From the NCBI GenBank assembly GCA_033439265.1, contig JAVTVX010000011.1, positions 14,343,090 to 14,407,089 of the forward strand: a DNA stretch of 64,000 nt, written 5' to 3'. Shown in pieces: positions 1 through 10,941 of this stretch. The stretch is from Dillenia suffruticosa. Its lineage: Eukaryota > Streptophyta > Magnoliopsida > Dilleniales > Dilleniaceae. Both the position numbers and the translations under genes were made by a program. The notes under the pieces are model-generated. The model was not told the DNA's origin, searched no databases, and was given only the letters and a program-made list of their open reading frames with translations. The number at the start of each line of letters is the position of its first letter. Position 1 is the first letter of the stretch.

Positions 1-1190
1 TTTTTTACCCCGTTACAAACACTGTAAGAATTTTGATAAATTCATTTTATAAAGCTAAGTGGGAATTGATTGCAAATCAGAGTAATAGCAAATTTAGAGA
101 TTTTTATTAAGAATTTTAGTTAGATTTAAAAAGAAAAAAGTTGGAAATTTAAGATAGTCACGTGTTGACTGCTCTACTCCTACACTACCAGCTATTTATC
201 TGACCATTTTTTTATTCCTTGCATTTATTTTTTTTTAATTTCTTTTAAGCTATGCAAGAGCAAAATTAAGTTATGCGGCTCTTCAATTACCAAGTCTGAT
301 AAAATTTAATCTATAATATGTTATATATATAAAATCACATATATTTGATAATTATGTTAGATCTAACTAAATTTAGTTCGAATCGAGTTAGATTTTAAAA
401 AACAAAATTATCCGAATGTCTATTTTTTATCATATATATATATATAAATCTTAAATTTGATATCTTATTTAAAGGGTATCAATATTTGACCACTAAACCA
501 ACTAAGTATTAATTAATCTATAATATGTTAATTTCATCTCAAGAGTTTTCATCAAGTAGATCAGAGAATATTGATTTGTGTCTTAAAGAATCAAGTCTTT
601 AGTTTGAATCTGATCATGCAAGAAGGTAAAAGTAAGAAAAATTTCAATATGGTAGGGAATTCAAGTTCAAACTAATAGCTTTTGGTCATGATCATAACCA
701 GAGGAACAATTACCTTTTTGTTGGCAAAAGCGTATTTCTTCTCATTCATCCCATCATCACTTTTTCATGGAAGGCCCGAAAATTTGAACAGCTTAGTCAA
801 TTGGTCTCTCATCTATAGAGAATAATAATCATTCACTAGGAAGGGCATGGCAGGAGAGAAGTCAAGGACATGGTGGGGGCCTAATATCTGTTAACTGGCG
901 CAAAGGCTGGATCCAAGGTGACCAAATAATTAAGCCTTTTTGGCCCACAAAGAAACCACCTTGAAATGATGATGATTTTTTTTTTTTTTTTTTTGGTGGA
1001 AACCTTGAAATGATGATGATGCTAATACATATTTTTATATAAGAGTTGATCTCATGAATAAATGCATTAACTTTGTTAATTAAATTTAAATTTAAAATTT
1101 AAAAATAAAAAAAAAATTATATTAAGAAAATTTCTATTAAACATGATAATAGTCAAATCAAATTAATTAAAATATATTTTGTAGTGATAG
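1..1190. repeat. Left copy of a >1.1-kb direct repeat (cut by the window edge)
   Basis: This stretch is colinear with about 4058-5440, with roughly 85-90% similarity by eye. Shared landmarks are the opening AT-rich block, a segment around 680-780 containing CATGATCATAACCAGAGG, and an end near 1175. It has no long ORF. Positions 351-500 look like an old minus-strand SINE (A-box-like GGTTTAGTGGTCAA on the reverse strand). The copy probably continues left of the window. The pair flanks a Copia relic, so it could be an LTR pair, but I see no TG...CA ends and no primer-binding site next to it. A local tandem duplication is equally likely. Confidence 0.75.
977..1001 (-). mobile_element. 25-bp retroposed tail (poly-T plus GGTGGAA) with 19-bp target-site duplication
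   Basis: Eighteen T's followed by GGTGGAA are bracketed by ACCTTGAAATGATGATGAT at 958-976 and again at 1002-1020. The equivalent place in the right repeat copy (near 5060-5080) has a single, diverged copy of the target and no insert. This is what a LINE-mobilised retroposon looks like when reverse transcription stopped just past the poly(A) tail. The alternative is a replication-slippage duplication around a T tract. Confidence 0.6.
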
Positions 1191-1317
1191 AAATCACTGA
1201 CAGTACAAAATCATTCACGTCGACATCATCAATTTTGACTAGAACTACAGTGACGAATGCCAGATTTGTAGTGGAGATTTTTTATGGAATCGGTCATTTC
1301 GGCATTTGACAAAATGA

Positions 1318-1517
1318 GGTTCTAGAAGTTCTTTTTTAGTAAGGTCTAGACATTGCTATTAAAAAAGAGAAACCAAATAATGCTAAATAAAAAGAATGGA
1401 AGATGATGCTAAGAAACCAGATGAAGGTTCTAAACGTTCTTTTTCAGCAAGATCTACACATTGCCATTAAAAAAAAGAAATCAAATGATGCTAAGGAGAA
1501 AGAATGGAAGACGATGA
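1318..1517 (+). repeat. 108-bp tandem duplication inside the gag relic
   Basis: The unit beginning GGTTCTAGAAGTTC at 1318 is repeated from 1426 as GGTTCTAAACGTTC, and similarity runs to about 1517. The period is 108 bp, exactly 36 codons. Both units translate to a Gag-like stretch containing F-Q-x-L-x-I-A-I-K-K; the first has extra stop codons. The duplication kept frame, so it may have arisen while gag was still coding. Confidence 0.7.
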
Positions 1518-1605
1518 ATATATTAACATGTGGTATAATTTGATCGTGCCTTTCTAAAGAATAGAAGTATGCTTTTTTGTAAAAAAAAACTTCCACTAGT
1601 AATTT

Positions 1606-2085
1606 ATGGAAGGCAGTAGAAAAAAATTCTTAAAAAATAGCAGTCAGAACAAATTCTATATGAAAACGAGGTTGTTTCGCTTCAACTATATTCTAGGTAC
1701 CACAATGAATGATCACATCACAAACTTTAACCGGTTGATGACTGATTTGATAAATATGGACGAAACTTTCAAAGATGAAGATCTGGCTCTGATATTGTTG
1801 GGATCTCTTCCTAACAAATTCGAATATCTCGAAACTACTTTATTTCACGAGAAAACTGGTATTTCTCTTAGTGAAGTAACTGTAACATTATACAATTACA
1901 AACTAAAAAAGAAAGAAAAGTAAGAAAACACAACTGAATAAGCAAAAGTGTTAATTGTCAGAGAGCGTTCATAGAGTCAGAATAAAAGGAGGAGAGGAAA
2001 ATCAAAGTCAAGGTCCAAACCGAAAAAAAATAAATGTGCCTTTTGTCGAGAACAAGAACACTAGAAGAATGATTGTCCGAAACTG
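1606..2085 (+). pseudogene. Copia gag and nucleocapsid relic
   Basis: The readable 105-residue stretch contains the UBN2-type Gag pattern: MNDHITNFNRLMTDL, then LALILLGSLPNKFEYL, then SEVTVTLYNYKLKKKEK. After a stop and a frame change, 2037-2078 encodes a CCHC zinc knuckle, C-A-F-C-R-E-Q-E-H-stop-K-N-D-C. All four zinc ligands remain, but an in-frame TAG sits after the histidine. The open part probably lacks the true Gag N-terminus, which lies upstream among stops. Family assignment is firm; function is lost. Confidence 0.8.
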
Positions 2086-2204
2086 AAAAATAAAAGTAAA
2101 CTAGATAAATGAAAAGTTGTCTCAAATTCAAATGTAGTTGAATATGATAATATAAATTTAGACATTTCATTTGCTGTTGCACCATCAATCAGCGATTCTA
2201 GTAC

Positions 2205-3445
2205 GTGGTTGCTAGATTTTGCTTGCAGTCACCATAAGTCTCACAATCAATAATGGTTCTTTGATTTTAAAAAACAAAAAAGGCGGAGTGGTCTATACAG
2301 CAAATAATGCCCCTCTCACCACACATGAGATTGGTTCAATTCGTCTGAGAAATCAGGATAGATCAATCAGAATTTTAACAGGTATTCGATATGTACCAGA
2401 TTTAAAGAAAAATCTCGTTTCCATCAAATCCTTAAAATCAAAAGGTTTCAATGTAAAGATAAGATATGGAGTAATGAAAATCATTTCTGGTGCATTCACG
2501 ATACTAAAGGAAATTCGAAAAAATAATATGTACTATTTTCTGGGTACTGCAATTATTGGAACAGCAGCAACAACGGCAGTTTCTACTCATGATCAGGAAT
2601 TAGAAACAATTAGATTGTGGTATATGCGGATGGGGCATACTCAAGAAAAATTCTTAAAACTTCTGATAGATTAAAAATTATTGAAAGGAGTACGAAATTA
2701 TAAATTAGATTTTTGTGAGCACTGCATCAAAGGGAAGTAAATAAGAGTGAAATTTGACACAACAATCCATGATACTAAAGATATTTTAGATTATGTTCAT
2801 TTAGATGTGTGGGGGCCTTCCGAAACAACTTCATTGGGAGGAAAGTATTATTATATAACCTTTGTTGATAATTTTTCCTGGAAAGTTTGGATGTATCCAA
2901 TGAAAATGAATGATGAAATGTTATAAATTTTTCTTAAATGGAAAAAAATGGTAGAGGCTCAAACAAGTAGAAAAATCAAATATTTTCACACAGGCAATGG
3001 TGGAGAGTTAGAAAATGATCCATTTTTGAAAATCTGTGAAGATGAAGGTATTGTTAGATACTTCACCATAAAAAATATATCACAACAAAATGGGGTGGTG
3101 GAATATATGAACCAGACATTGTTGGAGAAAGTTCGGTACATGTTGTCTAATGTTAGGTTAGGCAAAAAATTTTGGACTGAAACTGTTGTCTATGCTCATC
3201 ATCTCATCAATCGTTTACCATCTACAACTATTAGTGATAAAATATCAATGGAAAAATGGTTCGGAAAGCCTGCTACACATTACGATTCCTTACGTGTATT
3301 TGGTTTCACTACCTATTTTCACGATAAGGAGTCAAAATTGGATCCTAAAACAAAGAAGGCAATCTTCATGGGGATCACAAATCCTAGAACAAAGAAGACA
3401 ATCTTCATGGGGATCACAAATGGGGTAAAAAGCTATCGTCTTTGA
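2205..3445 (+). pseudogene. Copia protease and integrase relic
   Basis: Near 2205-2240 the expected aspartic-protease motif W-x-L-D-S-G-C-S-x-H reads WLLDFACSHHK, so the D-S/T-G active site is gone. Next come the GAG-pre-integrase region (RYVPDLKKNLVSI), the integrase zinc-finger region (MGHTQEKFL...CEHCIKGK), and the core. The first catalytic Asp is kept in HLDVWGP. The second is lost (FHTGNGGE instead of D-N-G-G-E). The Glu in NGVVEYMNQTL is kept. Stops interrupt at several points. Near 3350-3424 a 39-bp unit encoding IFMGIT is tandemly duplicated in frame. No RT follows. Confidence 0.85.
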
Positions 3446-4617
3446 TGCCTAGAAGTAAAGAAAGTAAATTTTTAGTAGAGATATTACTTTTGATGAATCT
3501 ATCATACCAAAGATAGTTCTAGAAAATATTGAGCATCTAGGCTGTACTTCCAAACAGGTAGAGTTTGAAAGAAGTAGAATTATCCAAGCAAATGAAGAAA
3601 CTGATGGTGACTCCCGTATAGTAGAAGAAGAGTCAGATAAGGAAGAGGTACAGATCCAAAAATTCCTGCAACAACTCGAATCAATTACTTTAAAAGAGAA
3701 AAAAAAAATGATCATTAAATCACCGTTATACTAACATGGTCATTTCTACATTTGCAATTCAAACTGAAGGTTGATGGAGTCACACCGAAGGTTGGGGTGG
3801 GGAGTTGTTTGTTTGGACGTGCGTGTGTGGTAAGGAAATCATTCACGGTCAAGGTTGCCACCATTTGTATGTAATTTAAAAAAATATATATTAATTTAAA
3901 TTACTATTTTATTTTATAAAAAATAATATTTTTAATCTCTTAAAAAATAATGCTTTTACTTTTTATTTGAAAATATTTTTATTTTTTTATAATATACCTG
4001 AATTAAATTATATATATAAAATATGAAATAAAAAATTATCTGAATAGCTTTTAATTTATTTTTTGCCCTGTAACAAACACTCATAAGGATTTTGATAAAT
4101 TCATTTTATAAAGCTTGGCGGGAATCGATTGCAAATTAGAGTAATCGCAAATTTAGAGATTTTTATTAAGAAAATTTAGTTAGATTTAAAAAGAAAAACA
4201 GTTTGAAATTTAAGATAGTCACATGTTGACTGCTCTGCTCCTACACTGCCAGCTATTTATCTGACCATTTTTTATTCTTTGCATTTATTTATTTTTAATT
4301 AATGCAAGAGAAAAATTAAGTTATGTGGCTCTTCCATTTCCAAGACTGATAAAATTTAATCTATAATATGTTATATATATAAATCGTGTATATTTAATAA
4401 TTATATTAAATTCGACTAAATTTAGTTCGATTTGAATTGAATTTTAAAAAACAAAATTCTCTAGATATTTATTTTCGTCATATATAAGTCTCGAATTTGA
4501 TATTTTATTTAAGGGGAATCAATATTCGACTACTAAACTAATTAAATATTAACTAATCTATAATATGTTAATATCATTTCAAGAGTTTCTAGTGAGTAGA
4601 TTTGAGAATATTGATTT

Positions 4618-4667
4618 TTTTTTGGGTTTTTATTAAAGTGATAATCGCTGGACCACAACATCTTGCA
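4618..4667 (-). mobile_element. 50-bp 3'-truncated SINE with perfect 14-bp target-site duplication
   Basis: GAGAATATTGATTT occurs at 4604-4617 and 4668-4681, flanking a 50-bp insert. On the minus strand the insert reads TGCAAGATGTTGTGGTCCAG, then CGATTATCACTTTAATAAAAACCC, then an A-rich tail. GTGGTCCAGCGATTA resembles an RNA polymerase III A box of a tRNA-derived SINE. The other repeat copy has the single unduplicated target at 564-577, an empty site. Confidence 0.75.
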
Positions 4668-5097
4668 GAGAATATTGATTTGTGTCTTAAAGAATCAAAT
4701 CTTTAGTTTAAATCTGATCATGCAAGAAGGAAAAAGAAAGAAAATTTTCAATAAGGTGGGGAATTCAAGTTCAAACTAAAAGCTTTTGGTCATGATCATA
4801 ACCAGAGGAACAATGACCTTTTTGTTGGCAAAAGTGTGTTTCTTCCCACTCATCCCATCGTACCTTTTTCATGAAAGGCCCGAAAATTTGAACAGCCTAG
4901 CCAATTGGTCTCTCATCTATAGAGAATAATAATCATTCACAAGGAAGGTTATGGCACGAGAGAAGGCAAGGACATAGTGGGGGCCTAATATCAATTGACT
5001 GGCGCAATAGCCGGATCCAAGGTGACCAAATAATTAAGCCTTTTTGGCCCACAAAGAAACCACTTTGAAACAATTATGGTAATACATACTTTTTTTT

Positions 5098-5284
5098 TTT
5101 TTATATTATATCAATCGATATTCAAAATCATATTCTCATAAATCTGATTCAAAATTTATAATTATCAATTTAATGATATTATCCTCTCAACTAGTCTATT
5201 TTATACCCAAATTGAGAGTTAAATCTGAAATCTTGATTAAGAAATCTAACGTCACATTTTACTAAATCAATTGATCGTTGGTGT
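5098..5284 (-). mobile_element. SINE-like insertion in the right repeat copy
   Basis: This block breaks the alignment with the left copy: both sides pair with about 1027-1035, which has no insert. It begins with a T tract on the plus strand, a poly(A) tail on the minus strand. Reading the minus strand, an A-box-like GATTTAGTAAAATGTGAC is followed by a B-box-like TCAGATTTAACTC and an AT-rich body with GAATCAGATTTATGAG. I could not define a clean target-site duplication. Confidence 0.5.
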
Positions 5285-5440
5285 ATATATTTTTATATAA
5301 CAACAGTCAATCTCATGGATAAATGCGTTAAATCTGTTAATTAAATTTCACATTCAAAACTTAAGAATAGAAAAAATTATATTAAAAGAATTCTCATTGA
5401 ATTTGATAAGAATCGAACCGAATTAATTAAAATATTTTTT

Positions 5441-7550
5441 CAAATATCGATCGATTATTCCAAAAGGAAAATATTCATGCTTTTTATATATTCATGATGG
5501 CATTGTATGCCAATGCCTCCTCCATAGTTTCTCATATTTAATCGACACTACAATTTTTCTATTACCCAGTGATTTAACCACGTACCAAATTTTTCATAAC
5601 CTGGAGGAGTTCTAATCCTCATTAAAAGAAATTTTTTATGAAATATATTCAAAATTTTCAAAAATTTGAAAGGGGTTGTGGTTTACTCAATATTTAGGTT
5701 GGACAATGTAAGAGATGTCTCTCTAAGTTTAATAGTTATAACTCATCATAGTAAAAAATTTATAGGATTTGTGTTATCAAGTCAATTATTAGACGTATCA
5801 TTTTGATAGTTTTGTCCCACTGTCATATATGATAAAAATGATATATTTAATGTGAACATTTATTGTGTCACATGTTATTTCATGATACCAACATTTATTT
5901 GAGTTGGTTCTTGAATAAAGATAGAAGCATAAGTTGTAAACCAATTCGACGCTGAATCATTAAACAATAATAAGAGTGTAAAATGATTGTAACTCAAATA
6001 AAAATATTCAGATAAATATGTGATAAGATTAAAAAATGATAGTATTTGAAATAAAGAAATACGCACTAATTGAGGAGTGAATCAAATTATGGATAAGATA
6101 AGAGAGTATTATTTAAAATTATTTGAACATGTGTAACGAAATCCAAAAAATACACCAATTAGAAAAAAGTAATACTTTAAATGTAGGAGATTTAATGAAA
6201 TATAGGAATAAATAGTAAAAAATGTAAATGTAAATTATTTGTAAAAATATAAGTATCAAGTATTTAGTTGAGTAAATGATTTTTGATAAAAATGACTGAT
6301 ATATGAGAATTTGAACTTGTTGAATTATTATTATTATTATTATTTAATTTTTATGGATAGTTTATTTTATTATTATTATTTAGTTTTATTTTTTATTTTT
6401 ATTTTCAAATTTTAATTTTATAGATTTTTTTCCATAACTTAAATGATCGATTCCAGAATTTTTTAGAATTAAGAATCAAATGAATCCGGCCAAAATGTGT
6501 CAAAATTTATTTTTATTTCTTAAATAAGTAGAGTTGAATCTCATTTTACAAAAGTGTCTAAAGAATACTTTAAAATTAATTATTTTAACAAGTTGAGCCG
6601 TAAATAAAACAATTCATATAAAGGAGTGAGTGGGAATCCCATGTTCAGAATTAATAAATTACGGTTGTTGATTACGCAGCCCATGTTGTTTTACTATTTG
6701 ATGATGCGACAAATGCCCAATTTTTGGTTCTACATTTGTAGTTGAGATGCCCTAATCATGAACAGGCCCAGGAGGCTAGCACCAAAGAAAATGGACAATA
6801 ATAATTTTTTTTTTTTTATAAGGATTTGAATCTAAGATCAATAAATCAAAAAGGAAATTTTGTATCATTAAGTTGTCCCCTTGGGACAACAATAACTCTT
6901 TTTTGATCCGCATTGAAATTCAACAAAATATCTTATATTTACAATTATTTTTTAATTTGACGATACCCAAAAATCTGATTATTTTGATTCGAATAGTTAT
7001 CGAACTTAATTAAAAATCGAATCTTTTGATATCTATTTTTAATTTTCAATTTTCAAAACTCTCACGGCCCCAATTTATGGATTCTGGGGTTTTTTTTTAT
7101 ATACAAAATTTAAATTTGAGATTTTTATAAAGAAACGAGAGATGATGCCACATGAGTTACAGTTGATCAGCAAGAATAGCACAATTTAAGCATAAAAAAA
7201 CAACTTGTTTTTGGTTTTTTCATTTGAAAATGGCAACTTGCCTGGATACGAATAAATCAAGCACACATCTTGCTAAATGAGACATCAAAAACGGTGACAC
7301 GTTTACCTATGTTGACATTCACCAACAGATAAAAATTATAGCTGTTTCATTACGTCAATTATTAGCTGTGTTTTTTCTGTCACGAAAAGCAATTTGCGGT
7401 GAATGGCGCGGAAATTTCAGCAGCTAGCCGCAAAGACCAAAACAAGTCCATATGAACATACAGAAAAATAGAAATCTAGGGACTATTAGGTTTTTCTTTT
7501 TACTTATAGCTAGCTGAGTAGACCTCTATATCTTAATTTTCACAGGAAAA
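5441..7550. other. Intergenic region upstream of the neprosin gene
   Basis: AT-rich, with no ORF I can defend. Positions 6805-6884 look like a short minus-strand SINE: a T tract on the left, B-box-like TTAGATTCAAATCC on the reverse strand, and a GTTGTCCC...GGGACAAC palindrome at the head. It is flanked by near-identical 12-mers (GGACAATAATAA at 6793-6804, GGACAACAATAA at 6885-6896). Positions 6958-7130 hold another SINE-like fragment. The last 150 bases before 7551 presumably contain the promoter and 5' UTR, but I cannot place a TATA box confidently. Confidence 0.5.
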
Positions 7551-10500
7551 ATGTGGAGGAGGCAGCAAGGGAAGCTTCAGCTTCACATGTCTTTGTTGCT
7601 TCATCTTCTAAGTTTCGTCATTGTAATTTCACTGGGAAAATGCACAGTTAAGGTTTCAGGTTTGAACTATGCGTATATGAGTGTTGAAAGCTTGAGACTT
7701 GCAAGGATTCAGAAGCACTTGGACAATATCAACAAGCTTCCTCTCAAGACCATTAAGGTAAATAAAGAATATTAGTTACTATATATTCAAATTTAATTTT
7801 TTGCCATTTATTGTTTGTGGTAAAAAAATCTCATCTCTCTCTCTCTCTCTCTTATGGAAATGCATGAGTAGAGCCCGGACGGTGATATCATTGACTGCAT
7901 TAAAAGAAGCCAACAACCAGCTCTGGACCACCCCCTACTAAAGAACCACACAATCCAGGCAAGATATACATGAAATTCTCTCTCTCTCTCCCCTCTGAAG
8001 TTAATTGGAATCATGCTAAATGTAATTGCAAATTATTAGGACGTTCCTCCAGAGATGCCAAAATTGAGGCTAAACAACGACCAACACACCAAAAGGGCAG
8101 AGAGAAACGGAAGTGAAGAAGTATATAGTGCATGGCAAACATGGCATGGAGATGGCGACGGTTGCCCAGATGACACAATCCCAATCCGACGTACTACAGC
8201 CCATGATGTTTTGAGAGCAAAATCTCTTTATGACTTTGGCAAAAAACCCAGAAGATCCCCTGCTCTTCCTCACTCTCTTGCACCTGATTCCATTACTACT
8301 AATGGCCATGAGGTAATTCCACTATATAATACATATATCGACATGTTTAAACTAGTGTTTGGGCAAGAATATAACCATTTACATTTAGGAAATAGTTGTT
8401 ATTGGATGATTAGAATTTATTCTATCTACTGTTCATCCACGAGAGTGATATGTTTTTTACTGCTAAGCGAGAAAGACAAAAAGAAAAATAATATATTCTC
8501 AATTTCCTATATCTCTTGCTCGTATGACCAGAGTTTTACAAATTTTCACCCACAACTAAGTTTAGCTTCTATAGGAGTATTTTACTTGGGAGTTGGTAGT
8601 AATTTTTGTATATAACATATATATACTGCAGCATGCAATAGCATACGTTGAGGCATCTGATGAAATATACGGAGCAAAGGCAACAATCAATGTGTGGGAC
8701 CCGTCAATAGAAGTAGTAGATGAATTCAGTGCGTCACAGATATGGATACTTGCTGGCTCATTTGATGATTCTGATCTTAATAGTGTGGAGGCAGGTTGGC
8801 AGGTATATAATTTCATTACAATTTAGACTTCGTCGCTTCTTGAATTGGTTTTATAAGATATGTAAAAATGTGTTTGATCCATATTGCACTTTTCCTTAGT
8901 CAGGTTAATCCAGAGCTTTATGGTGACAGCAAGCCCAGATTTTTCACATATTGGACGGTATTCTCTCTCTCTCCTCTTTTTATTCTCTCTCTATCAGACT
9001 GAAATTAGGCCTGTTTAATGATTTCACGTTAGTAAAGATGTCTACTATTTTTCACTTTTCAGAGTGATGCATACCAAAAAACAGGGTGCTACAATCTTCT
9101 CTGTTCAGGTTTTGTGCAGACTAGCAACAAGATAGCCATTGGAGCTGCCATTTCTCCTGTTTCTTCGCTCTCCGGCAGCCAATATGACATCACCATCCTC
9201 ATTTGGAAGGTCGTCTTCTATTATCAACCCCCTTCTCTTTCCTTTCCTCAATGCATCAAACTTTCCCAATGGCATCAAACTTTCCTCAATGTATCAAACT
9301 TTTCCAAATTCCTTTGTGTTTAGTTGTGTCTACTGGTCGGACATTCTACCCCCTTAACCAGAGGTCTCGAGTTTGATCTCTAGGAATGGTGAAAAAGAAT
9401 TTAGGAAAGTCAACCATTAAAATAGATTTTATAATAGTCGAATCGAATTAGTCGGTGAAAAAAAAAAAAAAAAAAAAAACTTTCCCAATGGGCTAAGAAT
9501 TGGGCTTAGTCAGGGTATGGGCCTGGTTGCCTTCGCTCAATTGGGCCACCCTTTCTACTATTGGACCTAGCTCAAGGATTTTTAAGGCCTTATGCATTGG
9601 ATGATTAGTTCCCAAATATTTTCTAATTTTTTTTTTGGTGAGAAAATATTTTCTAATTTAAGAAACCAAAACTACGTTATGCATTAATTTAATTTAAGTT
9701 CATTTTACTTTTTGGGGTTATTAACCAAACGGTATATAGATTATACAACTAATCTGGTTTAGATAATATATGATCCAATTTAGGGATTAACTATAACTGT
9801 TTTTTCATTTTCAAAATTTAAACTTGAGAATTTGATCAAGAGAATTTTGTATCATGCCACTACATCCACGAATCGTCAGTACTATGTTTTGCATTATGAT
9901 CATTCACAAATCATGGCTAAAACTCCCACATATGATTCATGGTTGTGTAGGTGTGGTTTAGCTCACATGCTCCCCTTTTGGGGAAAAAAATTAGCATTAT
10001 TTATATAAAAAAAATTAACATTATTAAGATTGAGTTTTTTTTTTTATGGAAAATTACTTGCAAAAAACCAAAATTTTCCATTTCCCGTTTTTGGGGTATC
10101 AAAGGGTATTTCGATTAATAGAAAGTGAATTTTTACTTTTGGCCAACCGTAAAATCAAAGCAAATTTTGAGAGAATGGCTCCCCCCCCCCCCCAAAAAAA
10201 AAAGATTAAAGGTCACTAGCTGAAGTACTTAATAAAAAATAATAAAAATGTTTTGTATTTCAGCTGAAGAATTAAAAAAAAAAAACTTTTTCCTAAAATA
10301 ATTTCCAGAAAATATTTTCGTAGAAAAACATACCTCCTGCAAGGGTTTTTCTTTTTTCTTTTTTCCTCCTTCGAAATGAATGCTCCCAGAGTCTTATACA
10401 GAGTTCAATGAACATTTCTCCTAAATAAGAAGTTTGATTTGTTACCAATTCTAAATTTTATCTATCAAATAAATTAATAAAAGAATGAATTAAAATTTAC

Positions 10501-10941
10501 TTATCAAAAAAGAACTAAAAATAAATTTTCAAAAAATCACTTTTTTCCCCTTTTCTTATGTAGGATCCAAAGATTGGAAACTGGTGGCTAAGATTTGGAG
10601 ACAACACATTAGTAGGGTACTGGCCAGCAGAGCTCTTCACCCGGCTATCGGACTACGCCACTTTGGTCGAATGGGGTGGTGAGGTGGTGAACTCAAGACC
10701 CAATGGCGAGCACACGAGGACCCAAATGGGCTCGGGCATGTTCGCGGAAGGCGGGTTCAAACAGTCCAGTTATTTCAGGGACATTGAGATCGTTGATTCA
10801 GATAATAGCCTAACCTCTGCCGAGGGCATTTCTACATTAGCAGATGATAATGAATGCTATGATATTGTGGATGACTCTAGTGATAATTGGGGTACCTACT
10901 TCTACTATGGTGGGCCGGGCTATAACCCGCAATGCCTGTAA
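7551..10941 (+). CDS. Neprosin-domain (DUF4409/DUF239) secreted peptidase-like protein, 7 exons
   Basis: Exons: 7551-7757, 7872-7958, 8040-8312, 8632-8802, 8904-8957, 9063-9209 and 10564-10941, giving 438 residues, a normal family length. All junctions are phase 0. Residues 1-35 form a signal peptide (hydrophobic [15 protein letters not shown]). The activation-peptide region includes [10 protein letters not shown] and [10 protein letters not shown], followed by the neprosin domain ([65 protein letters not shown]). Neprosin is a G3-family glutamic peptidase that cleaves after proline. E242 (EAGWQ) and E353 (WGGEV) are spaced 111 apart, close to the 109 between the catalytic glutamates reported for Nepenthes neprosin, so they are plausible equivalents by inference. 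Intron 2 has a GC donor at 7959. Intron 6 carries a SINE. The substrate is unknown; most plant paralogues are uncharacterised. Confidence 0.9.
9273..9476 (+). mobile_element. tRNA-derived SINE in neprosin intron 6, with 15-bp target-site duplication
   Basis: AAACTTTCCCAATGG occurs at 9258-9272 and 9477-9491. Between them lies a B-box-like GGTCTCGAGTTTGATCTC, a body ending GTCGAATCGAATTAGTCGG, and an A tract of about 20 bases. The left part (9273-9310) carries two further near-copies of CATCAAACTTTCC, so the exact 5' end of the element is uncertain. It may begin nearer GTTTAGTTGTGTCTACTGG at about 9318. Confidence 0.65.

Larger units (their letters stand above)
1200..3780 (+). mobile_element. 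Degenerate, internally deleted Ty1/copia retrotransposon
   Basis: The plus strand carries, in Copia order, gag, a CCHC zinc knuckle, a ruined protease site, a GAG-pre-integrase segment and an integrase core, broken by frameshifts and stops. No reverse transcriptase or RNase H follows the integrase, and recognisable coding ends by about 3770, so the 3' half of pol is missing. The relic lies between the two copies of the 1.1-kb repeat. It is a fossil with no intact product. Confidence 0.8.
4058..5440. repeat. Right copy of the >1.1-kb direct repeat
   Basis: It matches 1-1175 colinearly. It is longer because it carries two insertions absent from the left copy: a 50-bp SINE fragment at 4618-4667 and a SINE-like block at about 5098-5284. 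It lacks the 25-bp poly-T insert found in the left copy. The two copies therefore have independent insertion histories since they separated. Confidence 0.75.
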
